From Luteococcus sp048595755 (GTDB lineage: Bacteria; Actinomycetota; Actinomycetes; Propionibacteriales; Propionibacteriaceae), in assembly GCF_048595755.1 (NCBI RefSeq), contig NZ_CP184360.1, positions 2,170,001 to 2,234,000 of the forward strand: DNA of 64,000 nt, written 5' to 3'. Numbering within the stretch: position 1 is the stretch's first letter; the number at the start of each line of letters is the position of its first letter. Shown in pieces: positions 57,571-64,000 of the stretch. Under the pieces are notes generated by a model. It ran no database searches and was not told the origin of the DNA. It saw nothing but the letters and a program-made list of their open reading frames with translations. Made by a program: the position numbers and the translations under genes.

Positions 57571-58554
57571 TCAGGTCACGTCGCGCACCCGGAAGAGCAG
57601 CCAGCCCAGCAGGATGCAGCCCAGGCTGAGCAGACCGAACCACAGGCCAGCCTCAGGCCGAGTCATCACGTGCGTCTGCGGCGTGCACTCGCTGTATCCG
57701 GCGACGCAGCGGTACAGCACGTACTCGTACTCGCCGTCGAGCCAGGCCCCCAGGTGCTGGGCCAGTCCGATGTTGTGCAGGCCCAGGAAAGGGGTCTGGG
57801 TGAGCCAGGCCATCGAGACGAGGGCGTAGCCGCCCACCAGCGCCAGGACGGCCGCCGTGTGACGGGTGGCGAAGGCCAGGGCGGCAGCGGCAATGCTGGC
57901 CAGTGTCGCCAGCGCGAGGGTGCGCGCCAGGTCGAGCGCCAGCGCCCGTTCCTGCGCCGCGGTGAGGTCATTGGTCAGGTGATTCACCCGGACGACCAGG
58001 CCGGTGCCTGCCAGCGCGAGGGCACAGGAGACGATGCCGACTGCCAGCGTGAACAGGCCGACGGCCAGCAACTTGCTGGCATAGACCCGGTTGCGGCGGG
58101 GCTCCACCAGCAACCAGGAACCCACCGTGCCGGCGCCGAACTCCGCGGCAACGGCGCTGGCGCCGATCAGGATGGCTGCCGCGAGCAACATGACAGCCTC
58201 GACGTAGTGCAGGGTTTGGATGAATGTCGAGACGGAATAGCGACCCTCGTAGTCGCTGGGCTTGGGCTCCAGGGAGTCACAGTCAATCAGGTAGACGGTG
58301 TTGCCGGCCTCGGTCATCCGCTGGTTCTCCGCCTTGCACTCGGCCACCTGCTGCGGGCCGCTTCGTTGCCATTCGGCGCGGGCCTGTTCGTAGGCCTGTG
58401 CCAGCTGTTGTTGTTGCGCGGGAGTCGGGGGACGGCTGTCCTGCTGCATGGACACGGCCAGCAAGAGCTGTCCGCACACCAGGCCGAGCAGCACCAGACG
58501 CACCAACCGGCGGTGCCACAGCCGTCGCAATTCGGTGATCACCAGACGGGTCAT
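57571..58554 (-). CDS. ABC-2 type permease with large extracellular loop
   Basis: 327 residues. One helix near the N-terminus (LVRLVLLGLVCGQLLLAVS), a hydrophilic loop of about 75 residues rich in Gln/Glu (PAQQQQLAQAYEQARAEWQ), then five helices: YVEAVMLLAAAILIGASAVAAEFGAGTVGSWL is the ABC-2 family hallmark. Two Cys in the loop (VAECKAENQ, LIDCDSLE) could bond. One base separates its ATG from the ATPase stop. Substrate unknown. Confidence 0.83.
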   Translation of the reverse strand: MTRLVITELRRLWHRRLVRLVLLGLVCGQLLLAVSMQQDSRPPTPAQQQQLAQAYEQARAEWQRSGPQQVAECKAENQRMTEAGNTVYLIDCDSLEPKPSDYEGRYSVSTFIQTLHYVEAVMLLAAAILIGASAVAAEFGAGTVGSWLLVEPRRNRVYASKLLAVGLFTLAVGIVSCALALAGTGLVVRVNHLTNDLTAAQERALALDLARTLALATLASIAAAALAFATRHTAAVLALVGGYALVSMAWLTQTPFLGLHNIGLAQHLGAWLDGEYEYVLYRCVAGYSECTPQTHVMTRPEAGLWFGLLSLGCILLGWLLFRVRDVT

Positions 58555-58555
58555 G

Positions 58556-59536
58556 TCAGTTCTCCTGCGCTCGTGCCGTGGCGGGCAGTGGGGGCAATCG
58601 GATGCCTGGCCCGTCACCGGGGCGCAGGTCGTGCCGGTCGGTGAGTTCCAGATAGACCGACTCGAGGTCTCGGCGGGAGGCCACCAGCTCACGGAGGTAG
58701 AGCTGGTGGCCGGCCAGCAAGCGAGTGATGCGGGCCGGATCCGTGGCGCCCTCCACCAGCAGGGCGGGGCCGTCGAGAGTGACGGCGAGCCCGTCGCCGA
58801 CCAACAACTGGGCTGCGCGGGTGGGGTCGTCCACCTGGACCCGCATCCGGCTGGCGCGAGCGCCCAGCAGGTCGACGACGCGGCCGCTGGCCAGCATCCG
58901 TCCCCTGCCGATGATGGTGACCGTGTCGGCGATCTGCTCCACCTCGGAGAGGATGTGGGAGCTGACCAAGACCGTGCGGCCCTCGCGCCCCAGGTCGCGA
59001 ATGGTCTCGCGCACCTCATGGATGCCGGCCGGGTCCAGGCCATTGGTGGGCTCGTCGAAGATCAACAGTTGGGGGTCCTTGAGCAGGGTGCCTGCCACCG
59101 CCAGCCGCTGCTGCATTCCGAGGCTGTAGTTGCGGTAGGCGTCATTGGCCCGTTCGGCCAGCCCCACCTGCTTCAGCACCGTCTCGACGCGGGCCCGGTC
59201 GACGCCGGCGGCCTGTGCCTGCAGCTCCAGGTTGAGCCTGCCGGAGAAGTTGGGAAAGAAGCGGGGCCGTTCCACGACCGCCCCGATGTGGCCCATCACC
59301 TGCGGCAGGTGGTGGGGAACCGGACGGCCCAGCAGGTGCATGGTGCCGTGGCTGGGACGGCACAGCCCCAGCAGCATCCGGATCGTGGTGGTCTTTCCCG
59401 ATCCATTGGGGCCCAGGAATCCGTGCACGCCGCCGACGGGCACCTCGAGATCAAGCTGGTCCACGGCGACGCGGGTGCCCCGCAGGGTGCGGTAGCTCTT
59501 GTGCAGGCCCTTGGTCTGGATGGCCAGTTCGCCCAT
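58556..59536 (-). CDS. ABC transporter ATPase (partner of the 57571 permease)
   Basis: 326 residues. Walker A GPNGSGKTT (about 43-51), Q-loop equivalent GAVVERPRFFPNFS, signature YSLGMQQRL, Walker B LLIFDEPTNGLDP. The sequence is that of bacitracin/lantibiotic-immunity type ATPases (BcrA-like). The C-terminus is Asp/Arg/Pro-rich and not conserved. ATG 59536 follows AAGGAGC. A TAGCGT box at about 59587-59582 is the likely -10. A separate unit from the TetR-controlled exporter. Confidence 0.88.
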   Translation of the reverse strand: MGELAIQTKGLHKSYRTLRGTRVAVDQLDLEVPVGGVHGFLGPNGSGKTTTIRMLLGLCRPSHGTMHLLGRPVPHHLPQVMGHIGAVVERPRFFPNFSGRLNLELQAQAAGVDRARVETVLKQVGLAERANDAYRNYSLGMQQRLAVAGTLLKDPQLLIFDEPTNGLDPAGIHEVRETIRDLGREGRTVLVSSHILSEVEQIADTVTIIGRGRMLASGRVVDLLGARASRMRVQVDDPTRAAQLLVGDGLAVTLDGPALLVEGATDPARITRLLAGHQLYLRELVASRRDLESVYLELTDRHDLRPGDGPGIRLPPLPATARAQEN

Positions 59537-59652
59537 GGTCGCTCCTTGCTTCCCACGAGCCGTCCTTCGGCCCGCAGGATCACGCTAGGACGCCGCGGGG
59601 CATCGCCAGGCACAAAACCGCCAGGGCACGACCAAGGTCGTAGCAGGTGTGG

Positions 59653-60957
59653 TCAGCGGGCGTACTCCTCCATGCCCTCGGTGTTCCCGGAGGCCAACTT
59701 CTCGAACATGGCCTGGGCGCGCTCCTCGTCCCAGATCACCGAGGACCCGGCCGCGGTGGTGGCATTGTCACTGCTCAGCGGCACCGTGACCGCCAAGCCC
59801 TTGCCCGCGGCGATCTGTCGGAAGGAATTGGCGGCAGTGACCGCGTCGACGGGTCCGGTGGAGTGCCCGCGCTGCACCGCCGAGCCAGCGGCCATGTTGA
59901 GCCGCCAGTAGCGCACCGGGTTGATGAAGGTCCACGGGCTGAGGGCTTCCTTGGTGATCGCGCCGATCATCTCTCGCTGGCGCTCCATCCGCCCCAGGTC
60001 ACCGCGCGGATCGGCCTTGCGCATTCGCACGTAGCCCAGTGCCTGGGTACCGCTGAGCTCCTGGCAGCCAGCCGGAAGATCGGTGTGGGAGTCCTTGTCG
60101 TTCATCGGCTCGTCAAGGCACATCTCCACCCCGCCCAGGGCGTCGACCACGTTCGCGAAACCATCGAAGCCCACCTCGAGGTAGCCGTCGACGCGCAGGC
60201 CGGTGTCCTGCTCGATGGCCGAGACCAACAACTGCGGGCCACCCAGGGCGTAGGCGGCATTGAGCTTGTTGCGTCCATGACCGGGAATGTCCACATAGGA
60301 GTCGCGGGGCAGGCTCACCAGTACCGGCTTGCCGGTCTTGGGGGTGTGCAGCAGCATCATCGTGTCGGTGCGCTTGCCGACCTCGGTGCCGGTCCCCAGC
60401 TCGGCCTGCTGTTCGGGGGTGAGGTCGTCGCGGCCATCCGAGCCCACCAACAGGGTGGTGGTGCCGGGCTGGTTCGCCGGGCGCTCGCCCTCGGGACGCT
60501 CATCCACCTTGCCCGCCGTGGTCACCGCCACCACGGGCACCGCCAACAGCCACACGATCCAGGCCACCAGGGCCAGGGGGATCAGGCGCAGCAGTCCTCC
60601 CCGGCGGCGACGCGGACGGGCAGCGGCCGCCCGGGTCCTCGCCGGCCGGGGCGGGGTGGGAGCCGGGCGGGGCGCTGGCTTGGGAGCCGGCCTGGGAGCG
60701 GGCTGGGGAGCCTTCCGCGGGGCGGCACGATCGGCGAACTCTCGTTCCGAGTGCACCACGCGCTGGGCCGAGCGGCCACGTTCGGCTCGCGCCTCCTGGG
60801 CTGCCTGGGCTCCGGTGGCGGCCGCCTTGGCGCGACGACGCTCGAGTTCGGCCAGTTCGTGGGAGTCCATCACCTTGGTCTGGTCTGCGCTGGGACGCTC
60901 TGCTCCGTAGAGCCAGTCCAGGTCGGCCTGTCGGCGATCGTCGTCGCGGGAATTCAT
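59653..60957 (-). CDS. LytR-CpsA-Psr (LCP) family protein, second copy
   Basis: 434 residues. A long cytoplasmic N-terminus (about 120 residues) rich in Arg, Ala and Pro (a PAPRPAPKP-type tract at about 80-105) precedes one helix (LIPLALVAWIVWLLAVPVVAV). The extracellular LCP domain has LLVGSDGRDDL, VSLPRDSYVDIPGHGRNKLNAAYALGG, GYLEVGFDGFANVVDALGGVEMCLD and ALGYVRMRKADPRGDLGRMERQ, so the catalytic Arg/Asp set is intact. Leaderless ATG 60957: TAGCGT (60970-60965) is seven bases upstream. Divergent from a glycosyltransferase, which suggests a shared glycopolymer job. Confidence 0.9.
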   Translation of the reverse strand: MNSRDDDRRQADLDWLYGAERPSADQTKVMDSHELAELERRRAKAAATGAQAAQEARAERGRSAQRVVHSEREFADRAAPRKAPQPAPRPAPKPAPRPAPTPPRPARTRAAAARPRRRRGGLLRLIPLALVAWIVWLLAVPVVAVTTAGKVDERPEGERPANQPGTTTLLVGSDGRDDLTPEQQAELGTGTEVGKRTDTMMLLHTPKTGKPVLVSLPRDSYVDIPGHGRNKLNAAYALGGPQLLVSAIEQDTGLRVDGYLEVGFDGFANVVDALGGVEMCLDEPMNDKDSHTDLPAGCQELSGTQALGYVRMRKADPRGDLGRMERQREMIGAITKEALSPWTFINPVRYWRLNMAAGSAVQRGHSTGPVDAVTAANSFRQIAAGKGLAVTVPLSSDNATTAAGSSVIWDEERAQAMFEKLASGNTEGMEEYAR

Positions 60958-61052
60958 GCCGCATACGCTACCCAGCCTGTCTGTGGGAGAGGCAAGCATC
61001 TGGCGGCGAGCCGCGGGCGAAGTGGATTGCGAGGGCTGGAAGAATGGCACCC

Positions 61053-62084
61053 ATGACCTCCGACGCCGTCCACCCCACCCCAGTCAGCGTCATCATGCCG
61101 GTGCTCAACGAGCAAAGGCATCTGGCGCGTTCCGTGGCGGGTGTGCTGGCGCAGGACCATCCGATGGAGATCATCCTGGCGGTGGGGCCCAGCAGTGACC
61201 GCACCGAGCAGATCGCCCGTGAACTGGCTGCTGCCGACCCGCGGATCAGCGTCGTGGAGAACCCGTCCGGGACCACGCCGGATGCCCTCAACCTGGGCAT
61301 CGCGGCGAGTCGGCACGACATCATCGTGCGGGTCGACGCCCACGGAGAGCTGACACCCGGTTACATCCAGCGCGCCGTCGAGCTGCTGGAGCGCACCGGC
61401 GCGGCGAATGTCGGCGGGCACATGGCCGCGCGGGGCACCACTGCCTTCGAGAAGGCCGTGGCCGTCGCGTACACCTCACCGGTCGGGCTGGGAGGCGGCA
61501 GCTTCCACCTGGCGAACTCTCCGGAGGGGCCCGCCGACACCGTCTTCCTGGGGGTCTTTCGCCGCGAGGCGCTGCAGGCGGTCGGGGGTTACGACCCCTC
61601 GCTGCTGCGCGCCCAGGACTGGGACCTGAACTATCGGCTGCGCAAGAGCGGGCGCACGGTGTGGTTCTCGCCCGAACTCGAGGTCACCTACCGGCCGCGG
61701 TCGACCGCCAGGGCGCTGGCGCGGCAGTTCTTCCGGACCGGGCAGTGGCGGCGTGAGGTAATGCGACGCAATCCCGACACGGTCAGCCCCCGCTACCTGG
61801 CGCCGCCGCTCGCGGTGCTCACCATCGGTGTCGGGACGGCGGCGGGCCTGGTCGGGGTGGCCACCGGGAATTCGACGCTGCGCAAGGGGCTGGCGGCTCC
61901 GCTGGGATACCTGGCGGGAGTGTGCGGTGCAGCGGCCCTGATGCGTCGTCCGATGGGTGCTCAGGTGCGGGCCCGGCTGCCGCTGGTGCTCACGGTGATG
62001 CACATGGCGTGGGGCGCTGGAGCCCTGGTGGGGTTGCCCGAGGAGCTCAGGGGCCAGGAAGCCCCTGACGAGTCCCGCGGCTGA
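61053..62084 (+). CDS. Family 2 glycosyltransferase, membrane associated
   Basis: 343 residues. A GT2 domain (about 10-240): VSVIMPVLNEQRHL, nucleotide-sugar metal motif VDAHGE in place of DxD, and the acceptor/base segments GGYDPSLLRAQDWDLNYRLRKSG. The C-terminal 100 residues hold two or three helices. It resembles ExoA-type succinoglycan transferases. Substrate unknown. ATG 61053 is chosen because the AAGAAT box (61040-61045) ends seven bases before it; ATG 61044 lies inside that box. Convergent with the enol-lactonase gene. Confidence 0.87.
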   Translation: MTSDAVHPTPVSVIMPVLNEQRHLARSVAGVLAQDHPMEIILAVGPSSDRTEQIARELAAADPRISVVENPSGTTPDALNLGIAASRHDIIVRVDAHGELTPGYIQRAVELLERTGAANVGGHMAARGTTAFEKAVAVAYTSPVGLGGGSFHLANSPEGPADTVFLGVFRREALQAVGGYDPSLLRAQDWDLNYRLRKSGRTVWFSPELEVTYRPRSTARALARQFFRTGQWRREVMRRNPDTVSPRYLAPPLAVLTIGVGTAAGLVGVATGNSTLRKGLAAPLGYLAGVCGAAALMRRPMGAQVRARLPLVLTVMHMAWGAGALVGLPEELRGQEAPDESRG

Positions 62085-62090
62085 GGCGGT

Positions 62091-62885
62091 TCAGTGCTGG
62101 GCGACGAAGTCGTCGATCAGCCCTGCGACCTGGTCCGGGGCCTCGAGCGGAGCCAGGTGGCCCACGCCCTGCAGCACCTCCAGGCGGCCCTCGCCCACGC
62201 CCTCGCTGAGCTGGCGCATGGCATCGGGCGGGCTGACGGGATCGTCCGCGCCGCAGATGAAGAGCACCGGGGCGGTCACGGCGGCCAGTTCCTCGCTCAC
62301 GTCGTAGCCGGCCAGGGCCTCGCACAACCGCGCATAGCTCTCCGCGTCGACGCTGGTGATCTCCTGGGCCACCGCTCGGGTGTCGTCGGTGGGCTGTTGC
62401 TGGACCTGCTGGCCGAACCAGCGGCCGGGGGAGGCCTCGGCGATCGGGCCCATGCCCTGGCTGCGCACCATCGCGGCACGGTCGGTCCAGTTGGCGGGAT
62501 CACCGAAGACGGGGCTGCTGCAGGCGACGATGCCGCCGCGCAGCCGGTCGGGGTGGTCGAGCAGCAGGCGCAGGGTCACCGCACCGCCGATCGAGTCCCC
62601 GGCATGGATGAAGGGGGTGCTCGCGTCGACGCCGTCGAGCGAGTCCAGGGCGGCGAGCACCGCGATGGCCAGGTCGGCCACCTCAAGGGGTTCGTGGTGG
62701 GGAGCGCTGGCCCCGTGCCCGGGCAGGTCCCAGCCCACGACGTGGAAGCCTCGGAGCCGACCAACGGTCGCACCCCACACCCGACTGACGGAGGTGGCCA
62801 GCGACGGGCCGACGACCAACAAGGGGTCGCCGGGCCTTCCGGCCAGGGTGGTCAGGGTGAGCGTGGGGTGCGAACCGGTGGTCAT
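62091..62885 (-). CDS. pcaD: Alpha/beta hydrolase, 3-oxoadipate enol-lactonase-like
   Basis: 264 residues. Alpha/beta hydrolase with nucleophile GDSIGG (Ser near 96), a catalytic Asp around FICGADDPVSP and His in VGHLAPLEAP. Family members (PcaD) hydrolyse 3-oxoadipate enol-lactone to 3-oxoadipate. The assignment rests on its place last in a catA-catC operon; sequence alone would allow other esterases. No TM or signal peptide. Confidence 0.8.
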   Translation of the reverse strand: MTTGSHPTLTLTTLAGRPGDPLLVVGPSLATSVSRVWGATVGRLRGFHVVGWDLPGHGASAPHHEPLEVADLAIAVLAALDSLDGVDASTPFIHAGDSIGGAVTLRLLLDHPDRLRGGIVACSSPVFGDPANWTDRAAMVRSQGMGPIAEASPGRWFGQQVQQQPTDDTRAVAQEITSVDAESYARLCEALAGYDVSEELAAVTAPVLFICGADDPVSPPDAMRQLSEGVGEGRLEVLQGVGHLAPLEAPDQVAGLIDDFVAQH

Positions 62886-62901
62886 GATGCTCCTTGGTGA
62901 C

Positions 62902-63180
62902 TTACTTGATGTCGGACGGGTGCTTGGCGAGCGGTGTGACCTCGATGTCCATGTACTTGAACAGCGGGAGGCCCCACAGCACCTCGTGCAGGTGGTCGTG
63001 CGAATCGACGTTGAAGATCGAGTAGTTCGAGTACTGGCCGGGAATGCGCCAGATCTCGGGCCACACGCCGTCGCGCTGCAGCTGCTGCGAGTATGCCTTC
63101 TCCTTCGCGATGGTCTCGTCCCGCAGCTGCGGATCGAGGTCGAGAGGAATATTGACGTCCATCTTCACCAGGTAGAGCAT
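62902..63180 (-). CDS. catC: Muconolactone delta-isomerase
   Basis: 92 residues. Small decameric-type enzyme that moves the double bond of muconolactone to 3-oxoadipate enol-lactone. Starts MLYLVKMDVNIPLDLDPQ, with the conserved QLQRDGVWPEIWRIPGQYSNYSIF and DHLHEVLWGLPLFKYMDIEVTPLAKHPSD. Five bases follow the catA stop, and 16 precede pcaD. No cycloisomerase (catB) is visible; it must be outside the window, upstream of catA or elsewhere. Confidence 0.93.
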   Translation of the reverse strand: MLYLVKMDVNIPLDLDPQLRDETIAKEKAYSQQLQRDGVWPEIWRIPGQYSNYSIFNVDSHDHLHEVLWGLPLFKYMDIEVTPLAKHPSDIK

Positions 63181-63185
63181 GCGTA

Positions 63186-64000
63186 TCAGGCCTTCTGCTC
63201 CGGGTCGAGGACGAAGCCGTAGTCGACGGTCCAGGTGCCGTCACCCTGGTCCTTGGGATCAAGGATCAGCTCGGGCTTCACGGCGCTGGCGATGTCGTCG
63301 TCATTGTGCTCGTCACCGGGGAAGTAGAGCTGCGCGGTGAGCAGCTCGTGGCCGGGAGCCGAGACCTTGACGTGCAGGTGGGCGGGACGCCACGCGTGCC
63401 AGCCAGCGGCGGCGATCAGCTGGCCGCAGGCACCGTCGGTGGGGATCATGTACGGCGCCGGCTTGATGGTGTGGATCTCGAAGGAGCCGTCCTCCTTCAC
63501 CGGGAAGGTGCCGCGCAGGTTCCACTCGGGCTGGCCCGGGGCAAACTGCGAGTAGAAGCCCAGCGAGTCGGCGTGCCACAGCTCCACCTTGGCATCGGTC
63601 AGCGGCTGGCCGTCGGTGCCGGTGACCTTGCCGGTCCAGGTCATGCGGTCGCCGGGCTCGTCATCGCGCATCGGGATCTTGCCATCAGCGCAGACCGGGG
63701 CATTCGGGACGTAGTAGGGGCCCTCGATCGAGCCCTTGCTGCCGTCGCGGTGCTCGGTGGCGACGTCCTCGACGGCGTGCTCGACCCACACGTCCAGGAA
63801 GAGCGGCCACTCACCATCGGCGCCCACCTTGATGAGCCATGCCTTCAGGGCGTTGTACTCGGCGTAGGAGACCTTCTCCTCGCGCACGGTGTCGGTCATC
63901 GCGTTGATGACGCGACGGGCGAGCTTGTCGACGCGCTCCTTGGGCACGTCCTTGACGGCCTCGAAGGCCGCCTTGTCATGCTGGAAGTTCTCGGTGGCCT
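63186..64000 (-). CDS. catA: Catechol 1,2-dioxygenase, start outside the window
   Basis: About 271 codons visible; the N-terminal few residues lie beyond 64000, the frame being open to the edge (reads ATENFQHDKAAFEAV from the edge). Intradiol cleavage of catechol to cis,cis-muconate with ferric iron. Ligands: Tyr in GPYYVPNAP, Tyr in PYMIPTDG, and two His in RPAHLHVKV. The N-terminal helical linker domain is present. First visible gene of the catA-catC-pcaD order; this ortho pathway feeds 3-oxoadipate into central metabolism. Confidence 0.94.
   Translation of the reverse strand, partial: ATENFQHDKAAFEAVKDVPKERVDKLARRVINAMTDTVREEKVSYAEYNALKAWLIKVGADGEWPLFLDVWVEHAVEDVATEHRDGSKGSIEGPYYVPNAPVCADGKIPMRDDEPGDRMTWTGKVTGTDGQPLTDAKVELWHADSLGFYSQFAPGQPEWNLRGTFPVKEDGSFEIHTIKPAPYMIPTDGACGQLIAAAGWHAWRPAHLHVKVSAPGHELLTAQLYFPGDEHNDDDIASAVKPELILDPKDQGDGTWTVDYGFVLDPEQKA

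Overview
The window is a 64 kb piece of a high-GC chromosome, densely packed with genes (no gene-free stretch longer than about 260 bases). It is almost certainly actinobacterial and probably from the Propionibacteriales. Evidence: strong G/C bias at third codon positions, many GTG and some TTG starts, acyl-CoA carboxylases of the AccA3/AccD5/AccE type, an LpdA-type flavoprotein, two LCP cell-wall ligases, a HAIR-like heat-shock operator, and a very large share of genes that appear to be leaderless. I would not name a genus. From memory, several blocks follow the gene content of the Mycobacterium tuberculosis region Rv3275c-Rv3315c (purE, purK, PH-domain protein, birA, accD5, accE5, maf, accA3, lpdA, deoD, pmmB, add, cdd), so the backbone looks ancestral with accessory inserts.

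Layout. 1-1534: acetate symporter operon (minus) behind two CRP/GlxR-like sites. 1729-5354: purU (minus), then a CNNM/CorC transporter whose start is overlapped by a 27-codon leaderless upstream ORF, and a coupled kinase-like gene. 5386-14538: a nucleoside salvage cluster (BMP lipoprotein, ABC ATPase, two permeases, cdd, add), broken by an antisense acyltransferase-SGNH gene. 14534-16104: hsp20 behind a HAIR-like operator and a leaderless RNase HI fused to a DUF4440-like domain. 16123-25274: a hydratase, a secreted zinc peptidase, LCP protein, metG, a DUF2207 protein and BenE. 25285-33564: Sir2, CPBP protease, uridine kinase, a second DUF2207, phosphopentomutase-like mutase, purine nucleoside phosphorylase and LpdA. 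33738-37077: a conserved unknown membrane protein, accA3 and a Nudix hydrolase.

37091-47849 is the main accessory block: a cobalamin riboswitch driving a three-gene ECF vitamin transporter, an SDR, a DUF222/HNH protein, a methyltransferase with a divergent TetR regulator, a lipoprotein, and a methionine ABC transporter (metQNI) preceded by a leaderless 27-codon ORF rich in Met and Cys codons. 47856-54358 returns to the backbone: maf, DUF937, accE, accD5, birA, PH-domain protein, purK, purE. 54355-59536: two ABC-2 export systems with a TetR regulator. 59653-62084: second LCP protein and a glycosyltransferase. 62091-64000: a catechol ortho-cleavage operon (catA, catC, enol-lactonase).

Together the genes cover nucleoside salvage (uptake, deamination, phosphorolysis, pentose phosphate entry), biotin-dependent acyl-CoA carboxylation with its ligase, purine synthesis, vitamin B12 and methionine uptake, and aromatic and acetate use. 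The most novel-looking signals are regulatory: two leaderless leader ORFs (upstream of metQNI and upstream of the CNNM gene), a terminator that also carries the maf promoter, and paired TetR operators. No tRNA, rRNA, CRISPR array, insertion sequence or prophage was seen.
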